This document shows positions 33,762 through 41,464 of a stretch of 64,000 nucleotides of DNA, piece after piece. Position 1 is the stretch's first letter. Every line of letters begins with the position of its first letter. The stretch is from Falsiruegeria mediterranea M17 (GTDB lineage: Bacteria > Pseudomonadota > Alphaproteobacteria > Rhodobacterales > Rhodobacteraceae). The translations under genes were made by a program, and so were the position numbers. The stretch is from assembly GCF_900302455.1 (NCBI RefSeq), contig NZ_ONZG01000010.1, forward strand, positions 144,402-208,401, read 5' to 3'. The notes beneath the pieces were generated by a model that was not told the DNA's origin, ran no database searches, and worked only from the letters and a program-made list of their open reading frames with translations.

Positions 33762-34574
33762 TTACAGAACCGACTGGCCCCAGAGGTAGACAGCGAAGAA
33801 CAGGAACAGCCATACAACGTCAACAAAGTGCCAGTACCAGGCAGCGGCCTCAAAGCCGACGTGCTGCTCGGGGGTGAAGTCACCCTTGCCAGCGCGCGCC
33901 AGGCAGACCAGCAGGAAGATGGTACCGATCAGAACGTGGAAACCGTGGAAACCGGTGGCCATGAAGAAGTTCGAGTAGAAGATGTCGTCGCCGAATTTCC
34001 AGCCTTCGTGAGCCAGCAGCTCGTAGTATTCGAACGCCTGCAGGAAGGTGAAGAAGACGCCCAGAACGATCCCGATGGCCAGACCCTGGATCAGGCCCTT
34101 GCGGTCGTTGTCGTGCGCCAGAGCGTGGTGCGCCCAGGTGACGGCGCAACCCGACAGCAGCAGAACAACGGTGTTGATCAGCGGCAGGTGGAAGGCGTCA
34201 ACCACGTGGATGTCAGGCTGGACGTATTCGGTGCCGGTGTATTCCTGCATCGGATACATCGCATGTTTGAAGAACGACCAGAACCACGCGAAGAAGAACA
34301 TGATTTCGGACATGACAAACAGGATGAAGCCATAGCGCAGGCCGATGCGAACCACTTTGGTGTGATCGCCGATACGGCTTTCCTGCACCACTTTGGACCA
34401 CCAGTCGTACATGGTGTAGAGCACCAGAACCAGGCCGCCCCAGAACATGTAGGGCGTGATGCCATGCATCCACAGCACAGCGCCGAACAGCATGATAAAG
34501 CCACCGATCGCACCCAGCAAAGGCAGGATCGATGGCGGTAGAATGTGGTAATCGTGGTTTTTAGCGTGTGCCAT
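33762..34574 (-). CDS. ctaE: Cytochrome c oxidase subunit III
   Basis: 270 residues from ATG 34574 ([15 protein letters not shown]), with GAGGGA eight bases upstream; a GTG five codons earlier overlaps that ribosome site. It has seven hydrophobic helices. [11 protein letters not shown] and [18 protein letters not shown] are conserved subunit III regions. The protein is part of the aa3-type terminal oxidase in the inner membrane, stabilising proton uptake and subunit I turnover. It is the last gene of the ctaC-ctaB-54aa-ctaG-ctaE run. Confidence 0.95.
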   Translation of the reverse strand: MAHAKNHDYHILPPSILPLLGAIGGFIMLFGAVLWMHGITPYMFWGGLVLVLYTMYDWWSKVVQESRIGDHTKVVRIGLRYGFILFVMSEIMFFFAWFWSFFKHAMYPMQEYTGTEYVQPDIHVVDAFHLPLINTVVLLLSGCAVTWAHHALAHDNDRKGLIQGLAIGIVLGVFFTFLQAFEYYELLAHEGWKFGDDIFYSNFFMATGFHGFHVLIGTIFLLVCLARAGKGDFTPEQHVGFEAAAWYWHFVDVVWLFLFFAVYLWGQSVL

Positions 34575-34597
34575 TTCAGTGTCCCTCACCTAGCGGC

Positions 34598-35173
34598 TTA
34601 GTTCGTTTGATTGTCTGCTTTTGTATCAAGGGCGGCATAGCCCTCGGGCAGATCAATTTCGTGGAATGTATACGACAGCGTGATCGTATGCACATATTTG
34701 CCCTCTCGATCCTCGACAATCTCGGGATCGACAAAGAAGGTCACGGGCATTTGCACCCGTTCACCCGGTTGCAGCACCTGCTCCTCGAAGCAGAAGCACT
34801 GAATCTTGTCAAAATATCCACCGGCAGCATAGGGCGTCACATTGTAGGACGCCTGCCCGGCCACGGGGCGGTCGGTGGGGTTGTAGGCCTCGTAAAACGC
34901 GAGCCCGGTCTCGCCGATGCGCACCTCCATGGTGCGTTCAACCGGCTTGAACTCCCACGGCATGTCGCGGTCTTTTGAGGCGTCGAAACGCACCTTGATG
35001 GTTTTGTCCAGGATGGTGTCCGAGCCGGTTTCGGCCACGCCGGTGACACCGCCAAAACCGGTGACCCGGCAGAACCAGTCGTAGAACGGCACCGACGCCC
35101 AAGCCAGGCCGCCCATCAGGATAACCACGCCGACGGTCTGCATCACCGTTTTCTGGGGACCGCTCATCGCCAT
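34598..35173 (-). CDS. ctaG: Cytochrome c oxidase assembly protein CtaG/Cox11
   Basis: 191 residues: one N-terminal transmembrane helix, then a periplasmic copper-binding domain. The CFCFEEQ motif that binds Cu(I) for delivery to the CuB site of subunit I is present. PFYDWFCRVTGFGG after the membrane helix and VTFFVDPEI near the C-terminus are conserved. Its ATG overlaps the TGA of the 54-residue gene by one base, and ctaE follows 23 bases downstream. Confidence 0.95.
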   Translation of the reverse strand: MAMSGPQKTVMQTVGVVILMGGLAWASVPFYDWFCRVTGFGGVTGVAETGSDTILDKTIKVRFDASKDRDMPWEFKPVERTMEVRIGETGLAFYEAYNPTDRPVAGQASYNVTPYAAGGYFDKIQCFCFEEQVLQPGERVQMPVTFFVDPEIVEDREGKYVHTITLSYTFHEIDLPEGYAALDTKADNQTN

Positions 35174-35337
35174 CAGTTCTGCACCTCGGTGTTGGGGACC
35201 ATCTGGAAATCGCCGCGCGAGACCTTGACGATGGTCAGGCTGAACACGATCACGATGAAGGCAGCCAGCGTGAGGCCCACGCCCAGGTTACGGCCAAAGC
35301 GGCGGCCGTGCAGTTCATGCTCTTTGCGCAGGCTCAT
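35173..35337 (-). CDS. 54-residue single-pass membrane protein of the oxidase operon
   Basis: The frame starts at ATG 35337 (overlapping the ctaB stop as ATGA) and ends in TGA overlapping the ctaG start. It has a basic N-terminus (MSLRKEHELHGRRFGRN), one transmembrane helix (GLTLAAFIVIVFSLTIV) and a short polar tail ending NTEVQN. Its overlap with genes on both sides makes it certain to be translated with them. Similar small proteins sit between ctaB and ctaG in other alphaproteobacteria (often called CoxF or small assembly protein). A role in oxidase assembly is inferred from position. Confidence 0.85.
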   Translation of the reverse strand: MSLRKEHELHGRRFGRNLGVGLTLAAFIVIVFSLTIVKVSRGDFQMVPNTEVQN

Positions 35338-36293
35338 GACCAGCCTCCCAGACCATAGGGTTTCAGGACGGCCTCGGCCAAGATCGCACCAAAGTGCAGG
35401 AACAGGTAAAGCAGAGACAGTTTGAAGAAGCTGCGCTCGACCTTGAAATTGTCGGCCTCGGAGTCGTCCTCGTTGCGGCGCGAGATCTTCCAGGCGCCGT
35501 GAAGGAACATGACATTCAGGACCGCCGCGACCACAAGGTAGGTCGGACCACCGATGTCCGAAAACGCCGTGCCAACGGCCAGCAAGGCCAGCAGGATGGT
35601 GTAGACCAGGATGTGTACCCGGGTAGAGCGGCGACCGTGGGTCACGGTCAGCATCGGCACGCCTGCGTCGTCATAGTCCGAGCGCATGAACAGCGCCAGC
35701 GCCCAGAAATGCGGCGGGGTCCACATGAAGGTCAGGGCAAACATCAGCCAGGGCTCGACCGACATGGTACCAGTCGCCGCGATCCAGCCGATCACGGGCG
35801 GGAATGCACCCGCCGCGCCGCCGATCACGATGTTCTGCGGCGTCGAACGCTTGAGCCACATCGTGTAGATGACGACGTAAAAGAAGATGGTGAAGGCCAG
35901 GAACAAACCGGCAAACACATTTGCAGCCAGGGCCAGCATGACCACCGACAGGCCCGACAGCGCCAGACCAAGGCTCAGCGCCTCGCCTTCCTGCACTTTG
36001 CCCGACGGGATCGGGCGGCCCTTGGTGCGTTTCATCACGCGGTCGATGTCCGCATCCCACCACATGTTCAGCGCGCCGGATGCGCCGCCGCCAATGGCAA
36101 TGAACAGGATGGCGCAGAAGCCGATGACCGGGTGCACCGATACGGGTGCCGCCACCAGGCCAACAAAGGCCGTGAACACGACCAGAGACATCACGCGCGG
36201 CTTGAGCAGCGAGAAGTAATCGCCAAAGCTGGCCTCGTCCTCATAAGCCTTTGACTGGCTCTGTGTGCTGGCGTTGATGCTTGCGTCGGTCAT
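35334..36293 (-). CDS. ctaB: Protoheme IX farnesyltransferase (heme O synthase)
   Basis: 319 residues with about eight to nine membrane helices (UbiA prenyltransferase superfamily). The first Asp-rich motif NMWWDADIDRVMKRTKGRP binds the farnesyl diphosphate-Mg complex, and a second polar loop carries RSDYDDAGVPMLTVTHG. It farnesylates heme b to heme O, precursor of heme A for the oxidase. It lies 94 bases after ctaC with a hairpin between. The N-terminal 25 residues are polar. Confidence 0.96.
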   Translation of the reverse strand: MTDASINASTQSQSKAYEDEASFGDYFSLLKPRVMSLVVFTAFVGLVAAPVSVHPVIGFCAILFIAIGGGASGALNMWWDADIDRVMKRTKGRPIPSGKVQEGEALSLGLALSGLSVVMLALAANVFAGLFLAFTIFFYVVIYTMWLKRSTPQNIVIGGAAGAFPPVIGWIAATGTMSVEPWLMFALTFMWTPPHFWALALFMRSDYDDAGVPMLTVTHGRRSTRVHILVYTILLALLAVGTAFSDIGGPTYLVVAAVLNVMFLHGAWKISRRNEDDSEADNFKVERSFFKLSLLYLFLHFGAILAEAVLKPYGLGGWS

Positions 36294-36359
36294 CTTGGGT
36301 CCTTCGGGGGCGAAAAATGCGCCGCGTGGCGCACCTTACTTGTCACGTTCGGGTGCGTC

Positions 36360-36380
36360 GGGGTGTGTCACCCACACCCC
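36360..36380 (-). terminator. Hairpin between ctaC and ctaB
   Basis: Perfect 8-bp stem GGGGTGTG/CACACCCC with a 5-base loop, 7 bases past the ctaC stop. No T run follows, so a transcript-stabilising or partial-termination hairpin is more likely than a full terminator. Confidence 0.4.
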
Positions 36381-36387
36381 ATCCGAC

Positions 36388-37224
36388 TTAGTTCGAGGCG
36401 ACCTGATAGGCCTGCGGAACGCCCGCATACTCTTCGATCGCGCCTTTCAGCCATTCGTCATAGGCCTCTTGGCTGACGACTTTGACGGTGATCGGCATAT
36501 AGGCGTGGTCTTTGCCGCAGAGTTCCGAACACTGACCGAAATAGATGCCTTCTTTGTCGGCATTGAACCACAGTTCGGCCAGACGACCGGGAACCGCGTC
36601 CTGTTTCACGCCAAACGCCGGGATCGTCCACGAGTGGATCACGTCCGCACCGGTCACCTGCATCACGATGGTCTTGCCAACGGGCACGACAACGGCGGTG
36701 TCGGTGGCCAGCAGGTATTCATCCTGGCTGTAACCGGCAGCTTCCAGACCTTCGCGGCCCAGCATGAAGCTCTCAAAACCGAACTCGTGATCGACATACT
36801 CATAACCCCAGTACCACTGGTAGCCTGTCACCTTGATGGTGATGTCACCTTCGGGGATTTCCTGCTGGTTGAACAGCACCGGCAGGCTGAACGCGCCAAT
36901 GAAGACCAGAATCAAGATCGGACCAACCGTCCACAGAATCTCGATCGGGGTGTTGTGGGTGAACGACGAGGGGTTCGGGTTGGCGCGACGGTTGAAGCGC
37001 AGGATCACGTAGAGGATCAGACCCGCCACAAACACACAGATCACTGTGATGATGATCAGAAGAAGGTTGTCCAGGCTGTGAAGCTCAGAAGCCAGACCGG
37101 TTGCTGCGGGCTGAAAGCCCATGGCGCCGTCGACTGGCTTGCCGATGATTTCCAGATCTTGCGCCGCGGCGGGCAGGCTGAGAAGTGTGGCAAACAGCCC
37201 CGTAAGCGTGAAAAGGTTTTTCAT
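36388..37224 (-). CDS. ctaC: Cytochrome c oxidase subunit II
   Basis: 278 residues from ATG 37224 ([22 protein letters not shown], a signal peptide), AGGA seven bases upstream. Two membrane helices follow (about 60-130), then the periplasmic CuA domain with ligands in [16 protein letters not shown] and the upstream [15 protein letters not shown] region. It accepts electrons from cytochrome c. It is first in the cta operon. Subunit I (ctaD) is not in the window, as in Paracoccus-like organisms where it is encoded elsewhere. Confidence 0.95.
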   Translation of the reverse strand: MKNLFTLTGLFATLLSLPAAAQDLEIIGKPVDGAMGFQPAATGLASELHSLDNLLLIIITVICVFVAGLILYVILRFNRRANPNPSSFTHNTPIEILWTVGPILILVFIGAFSLPVLFNQQEIPEGDITIKVTGYQWYWGYEYVDHEFGFESFMLGREGLEAAGYSQDEYLLATDTAVVVPVGKTIVMQVTGADVIHSWTIPAFGVKQDAVPGRLAELWFNADKEGIYFGQCSELCGKDHAYMPITVKVVSQEAYDEWLKGAIEEYAGVPQAYQVASN

Positions 37225-37368
37225 TTCGTGTCCTGATCGTTTGATCTTTTTGTCCCTGACGGGGCACGGTGAATCAAAACGCACCGGTCCCATTGTCTTT
37301 GTCGACGCTAAAAATCATATTCCGGGTGGCAGATAAAGCAAAATGCTTGCGTCAAACAGACGCTATTT

Positions 37369-37382
37369 TTGATCTGGATCAA
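37369..37382. promoter_or_regulatory. FNR/FnrL-type box
   Basis: TTGATCTGGATCAA is a perfect match to the TTGAT-N4-ATCAA consensus. It lies in the divergent gap between ctaC (start 37224, 145 bases away) and tldD (start 37401, 18 bases away). Expected to bind an FnrL/FNR-type oxygen sensor and control the cytochrome oxidase operon, or repress tldD, whose start it nearly touches. Confidence 0.75.
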
Positions 37383-37400
37383 ATGAACGAGGCCCCGCCC

Positions 37401-38822
37401 ATGTCCCAGGACACCTTTCGACCTTTTGAAACCGTTCTTCCCATGGATGACGCCCTGTCTGTCCTGCAAGGGGCAACCGATGGGGCCGACGACGGAGAAG
37501 TCTTTGTCGAGCGGCGCAAATCCGAATCTCTCGTGTTTGATGACGGGCGGCTGCGGTCGGCGTCTTATGATGCTTCCGAAGGGTTCGGGTTGCGCGCTGT
37601 GCAGGGTGACGTGACCGGCTATGCCCACTCGACCGAGGTGTCGATCGCGGCGATGAAGCGCGCCGCAGAGACCGCGCGCCTTGCGGTTGGGGCTGGGGGT
37701 GGCACCCTGGCCGAGGCCCCTGCCCGCACCAACACGCATCTCTATACGGACGCAGATCCGATCGAATCCGCCTCATTTCCGGTCAAGATCGAGACGCTGC
37801 GCGAGATCGACGCCTTTGCCCGCGATCTGGATTCGCGGGTGGTTCAGGTCTCGGCCTCGTTGGGGGCATCCCTGCAAGAGGTCGAGATCCTGCGCCCCGA
37901 TGGGGTGCATGTGCGCGATGTGCGTCCGATGACCCGCGTGAATGTGTCCGTGATCGTGGAACAAAACGGCCGCCGTGAATCTGGCAGTGCTGGCGGTGGC
38001 GGTCGTGTGGGCCTGGACGGGTTGATTGATCCGGTGGATTGGCAGGCCAAAGCGCGCGAAGCATTGCGGGTCGCCCTGGTGAACCTTGAGGCCGTGCCCG
38101 CCCCTGCGGGTGTGATGGAGGTGGCGCTTGGCCCCGGTTGGCCCGGCATCCTACTGCACGAAGCCATCGGTCACGGGCTTGAGGGGGATTTCAACCGCAA
38201 GGGCAGCTCGGCTTTTGCAGGACTGATGGGACAGCAGGTGGCCGCCAAGGGTGTGACCGTTCTGGACGATGGCACCATCCCGGACAGGCGCGGGTCGATC
38301 ACCGTGGATGACGAAGGCACGCCGTCGCACAAGACCACGCTGATCGAGGACGGCATTCTGGTTGGCTATATGCAGGACCGGCAGAACGCGCGACTGATGG
38401 GGGTGGACCCCACAGGCAACGGGCGGCGGCAGAGCTATGCGCACAAGCCGATGCCGCGGATGACCAATACATATATGTTAGGCGGCGATGCAGACCCAGC
38501 CGATCTGGTGGCGCAGATCAAGGATGGCATCTGGGCCGTGGGCTTTGGCGGCGGTCAAGTGGACATCACCAACGGCAAGTTTGTCTTCTCCTGCACCGAA
38601 GCCTACCGGGTTGAGAATGGCAAGATCGGCGCACCTGTGAAGGGTGCGACCCTGATCGGGGATGGCGCCTCGGCCCTTAAGCGTATCCGGGGCTTGGGCA
38701 ACGACATGGCGCTGGACCCCGGCATGGGCAACTGCGGCAAGGACGGCCAATGGGTGCCTGTTGGCGTGGGCCAGCCCACCGTTTTGATGGACGGGCTGAC
38801 CGTGGGCGGCTCTGCGGCCTGA
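37401..38822 (+). CDS. tldD: Metalloprotease TldD
   Basis: 473 residues from ATG 37401 (MSQDTFRPF), GAGG eight bases upstream. The zinc motif HEAIGHGLEGD is intact. TldD pairs with TldE/PmbA to degrade unfolded or modified peptides and to mature microcins; the inactive partner pmbA is not in this window. The C-terminal region with GKFVFSCTEAYRVENGKIGAPVKGATLIGDG is typical. It is convergent with the 38825 gene (2-base gap). Confidence 0.95.
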   Translation: MSQDTFRPFETVLPMDDALSVLQGATDGADDGEVFVERRKSESLVFDDGRLRSASYDASEGFGLRAVQGDVTGYAHSTEVSIAAMKRAAETARLAVGAGGGTLAEAPARTNTHLYTDADPIESASFPVKIETLREIDAFARDLDSRVVQVSASLGASLQEVEILRPDGVHVRDVRPMTRVNVSVIVEQNGRRESGSAGGGGRVGLDGLIDPVDWQAKAREALRVALVNLEAVPAPAGVMEVALGPGWPGILLHEAIGHGLEGDFNRKGSSAFAGLMGQQVAAKGVTVLDDGTIPDRRGSITVDDEGTPSHKTTLIEDGILVGYMQDRQNARLMGVDPTGNGRRQSYAHKPMPRMTNTYMLGGDADPADLVAQIKDGIWAVGFGGGQVDITNGKFVFSCTEAYRVENGKIGAPVKGATLIGDGASALKRIRGLGNDMALDPGMGNCGKDGQWVPVGVGQPTVLMDGLTVGGSAA

Positions 38823-38824
38823 CC

Positions 38825-39232
38825 CTAAGCCGCGCGCATGTTGGATGCCGGTTCCGGCATCAGGAACACATTGCGCGCGGTATCCGAGGTTAGACGTGCC
38901 GTGTCGTACCACTGTGCCAGAACGTCCTTGCACATCAGATCGGGGTTCGCAGAGACGAACCCGGCAAATCCGCCGTTGTGTGATTGGGCCTGTCGTTCGG
39001 CAATCAGGCTCATGAACGCGTAAGTTATCGTCAGGTTGAACTTCTGCGGCGCCCCAGCGGCGGCGGCCAGGGTACGGATTCCTTTAGCATAGATCGCCGC
39101 CGCATCAATGAAATCGTATTTCTGCAGCAGTTCATAAGCGACCTGCACGTGCTCGGCGTGCCGAAACTGCGTGTTGTCGATCTCATGCGCTTCAAACGCC
39201 TGCGTGAGGTCCGAGGTTTGGGTGTGGGTCAT
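38825..39232 (-). CDS. Conserved hypothetical protein, coupled to RHH gene
   Basis: 135 residues, soluble, no signal peptide. It contains FRHAEHVQVAYELLQKYDFIDAAAIYAKGIRTLA, a helical His/Glu-bearing segment that I recognise only as a type seen in small uncharacterised proteins. Its ATG overlaps the upstream RHH gene TGA (ATGA), so the two are co-translated. A toxin-antitoxin relationship is possible from size and order but no toxin family is recognised. Confidence 0.7.
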   Translation of the reverse strand: MTHTQTSDLTQAFEAHEIDNTQFRHAEHVQVAYELLQKYDFIDAAAIYAKGIRTLAAAAGAPQKFNLTITYAFMSLIAERQAQSHNGGFAGFVSANPDLMCKDVLAQWYDTARLTSDTARNVFLMPEPASNMRAA

Positions 39233-39480
39233 GTGTCCTCCTCTTTGAACATGTGACTGTCAGCAGCCGTCCAATCCAGGTCATAGACGCTCTTGAGCTT
39301 TTCGATTTTCTCAAGCGTCTCTGCTGAGAAAGGTGGTTTCCCCTCAAAACTGTGCAGCGCCATGCCCTCGATCATGTCACCCAACGACATGTCGAGGTGC
39401 TCGGCGAGCGCCTTGAGGACTTTCAACAACCGTTTTTCGATGCGTATGCCGGTTTGAACGCGTTCTGGCTTTTGGATCAT
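39229..39480 (-). CDS. Small ribbon-helix-helix-like protein
   Basis: 83 residues. A beta strand (VQTGIRIEKR) and two helices (LLKVLKALAEHLDMS, LGDMIEGMALHSFEG) fit the CopG/RHH fold; an acidic C-terminal extension follows (KIEKLKSVYDLDW). A 10-bp palindrome, TACCTAGGTA, covers its ribosome site (AGG, seven bases before the ATG), a natural place for self-repression. It overlaps the downstream hypothetical gene by 4 bases. Confidence 0.65.
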   Translation of the reverse strand: MIQKPERVQTGIRIEKRLLKVLKALAEHLDMSLGDMIEGMALHSFEGKPPFSAETLEKIEKLKSVYDLDWTAADSHMFKEEDT

Positions 39481-39745
39481 ATGTGTTACCTAGGTACATT
39501 GGTATTATGAGTCAATACGTGAATGCAGTAACCCGTTTCGCCGCGGCGAATCGCAGGGAGAGACCGTGTTGACCGGGCACATGCGTGCAAACCCCACCAC
39601 AACGGAAGATTTTCCTAAGTAATTTCAATTACTAACCATGGGCGCGCCCAAAACACGTGAAAGAAACGGAATAAATTTTATTCGATTCACCGCGCGTTAA
39701 CCTCCTCGCCTGTAAACCTTTAGTTGCAACAAGGCGGAGCACAGG
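39481..39745. other. Divergent intergenic region between RHH operon and dprA
   Basis: 265 bases. Besides the palindrome at 39487-39496, it contains AGTAATTTCAATTACT (39618-39633), a dyad with 7-base perfect arms and a 2-base centre, 113 bases upstream of dprA. AT-rich around 39650-39685. No gene is seen in it. Confidence 0.5.
39487..39496. promoter_or_regulatory. Palindrome overlapping RHH gene ribosome site
   Basis: TACCTAGGTA is a perfect 10-bp palindrome ending 7 bases before the RHH start codon on the minus strand; its AGG is the likely ribosome-binding core. Candidate operator for the RHH protein. Confidence 0.4.
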
Positions 39746-40891
39746 ATGACCGAGGAACAGCATTCTTCCTATCACCCCCCACTCCCACCCACCACGGAAG
39801 AGGATCGGTTTTCGTGGCTCCGTCTTTTGCGCTCGCGACGGGTCGGGCCGACAACGTTTCGGCGACTTCTGAGCGAACATGGCACAGCGCAGAATGCGCT
39901 TGCCGCGTTGCCCGAAGTGGCGCGCGCAGCCGGTGAAAAGGACTATGAAATCTGTCCGACCGGTGTCATTGAAGCAGAGCTCAAGGTCGCAAAGGCTGCC
40001 AAAGCGCAGCTTTTGTGCCTGGGCGATGTTTTGTATCCCAAGTTTCTGGCCGACATCTCGGACGCGCCGCCCCTGTTGTGGGCGATTGGCGACACGTCCC
40101 TGCTGAACCGATCGATGATCGCGATGGTCGGCGCCCGCAATTGCAGTTCGTTGGGGGCCCGCATGGCCCGCGCCCTGGCGCATGATCTGGGGGCCAAGGA
40201 CAATGTCATCGTGTCGGGGCTGGCACGTGGCATTGATACAGCGGCGCATTTGGCGTCGCTGAAAACCGGCACCGTGGCCGTCATGGCGGGCGGCGTCGAC
40301 GTTGTTTACCCATCCGAGAATGCAGGCTTGGCCAATGACATTGCGCATCAAGGGCTGCGGGTGTCCGAGCAACCGATGGGCATGCGCCTGCAGGCGCGGC
40401 ATTTTCCACGTCGCAATCGGATCATCTCGGGCATGTCTCAGGCCGTTGTCGTGGTCGAGGCCGCCGCCAAATCCGGCAGTCTCATAACTGCGCGCGACGC
40501 GCTGGATCAGGGGCGCGAGGTTCTGGCGGTGCCGGGGCACCCCTTTGATGCACGCGCTGCGGGCTGTAACATGTTGATCCGCGACGGGGCGCAGCTTGTG
40601 CGCAACGCTGATGACGTGATTGCCGCATTGCCGATGCAGGAACCCGAGCAATTGGCTCTGGATCAGGTCCTGCAAGAGGCCCCGCGCCCTGCTCCAAAAC
40701 GCAGCTTGCAGGAGACCGCGCAACTGCACACCCAGATATTGAACCGGTTGGGCCCCTCGCCTGTGGCCGAGGATCAGTTGATCCGGGACCTGCAGGCCTC
40801 GGCCGGAGACGTCGGCCCAGCGCTCGTGGATCTGGAGCTTGATGGCAAGATCAACCGACAGGCAGGTGGATTGCTGTCATTGGCGCACTGA
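39746..40891 (+). CDS. dprA: DNA processing protein DprA/Smf
   Basis: 381 residues. DprA loads RecA on incoming single-stranded DNA during natural transformation. The Rossmann-like core has MIAMVGARNCSSLG, VIVSGLARGIDTAAHLASLKTGTVAVMAGGVDVVYP and FPRRNRIISGMSQAVVVVEAAAKSGSL, all DprA signatures. A C-terminal winged-helix-like domain (about 310-381) is present. The start has GGAG upstream. It is followed by topA (after one opposite-strand gene), an arrangement common in bacteria. Confidence 0.95.
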   Translation: MTEEQHSSYHPPLPPTTEEDRFSWLRLLRSRRVGPTTFRRLLSEHGTAQNALAALPEVARAAGEKDYEICPTGVIEAELKVAKAAKAQLLCLGDVLYPKFLADISDAPPLLWAIGDTSLLNRSMIAMVGARNCSSLGARMARALAHDLGAKDNVIVSGLARGIDTAAHLASLKTGTVAVMAGGVDVVYPSENAGLANDIAHQGLRVSEQPMGMRLQARHFPRRNRIISGMSQAVVVVEAAAKSGSLITARDALDQGREVLAVPGHPFDARAAGCNMLIRDGAQLVRNADDVIAALPMQEPEQLALDQVLQEAPRPAPKRSLQETAQLHTQILNRLGPSPVAEDQLIRDLQASAGDVGPALVDLELDGKINRQAGGLLSLAH

Positions 40892-40894
40892 CGG

Positions 40895-41332
40895 TTACAG
40901 TCCCTGACAGACCTCTGGCGTCACTGGGCGCCAGATCGCGCAATAGTCCGGCGCCGCCCACCAAACGTCTGTCGCCCCCATTGACCATTGCACAGCGACC
41001 CAGACGGTGCCGGATTTCTGGTAGAGCACGTGAAATCGCAAACCATCGAGTTCTTCGTAACTCAGCGCGCCCCGCTGATAGGCCGGTGTGGAAAACAGGT
41101 CGATCGCCGCGCCACCCGGTCTTTGCGGCGATAGCGACCAGTAGGCGACATCGCCTTCGGCCCGCAGTTCGTTCACCACAAATTGCACCGGTGCGCCCAA
41201 CTGCCATTCGACCAGCGGGCGCACGGCACTCATCAAATCGCTGCGGGTTTGACTGCCGCGTGCGGGTTCCGTCCAGGCCTGAGCTGACGCCGCCAGCAGT
41301 GCCCATATCACAGCTGCCCAAACCGTACGCAT
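40895..41332 (-). CDS. Secreted protein of unknown function
   Basis: 145 residues from ATG 41332, where the signal peptide MRTVWAAVIWALLAASAQA begins; a GTAGGG/GGGGG tract lies upstream. The mature part has many aromatic residues (WAVQWSMGATDVWWAAPDYCAIW) and two Cys near the C-terminus (DYCAIW, EVCQGL) that may pair. No family recognised. A longer in-frame extension would run to 41413 and has no signal peptide at its start. Convergent with dprA, 3-base gap. Confidence 0.7.
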   Translation of the reverse strand: MRTVWAAVIWALLAASAQAWTEPARGSQTRSDLMSAVRPLVEWQLGAPVQFVVNELRAEGDVAYWSLSPQRPGGAAIDLFSTPAYQRGALSYEELDGLRFHVLYQKSGTVWVAVQWSMGATDVWWAAPDYCAIWRPVTPEVCQGL

Positions 41333-41464
41333 CCCTACCCCCTGTATCCAAAACGCTTCGTCAATCCTGCGCCGAAACGGCACGGATTGACAATCGGCCC
41401 TTGCACCCCACATCTTGCCCGGCCATAGAACGCGCCGTATCCGCTTAATGAGGTTTGCCCCTAA

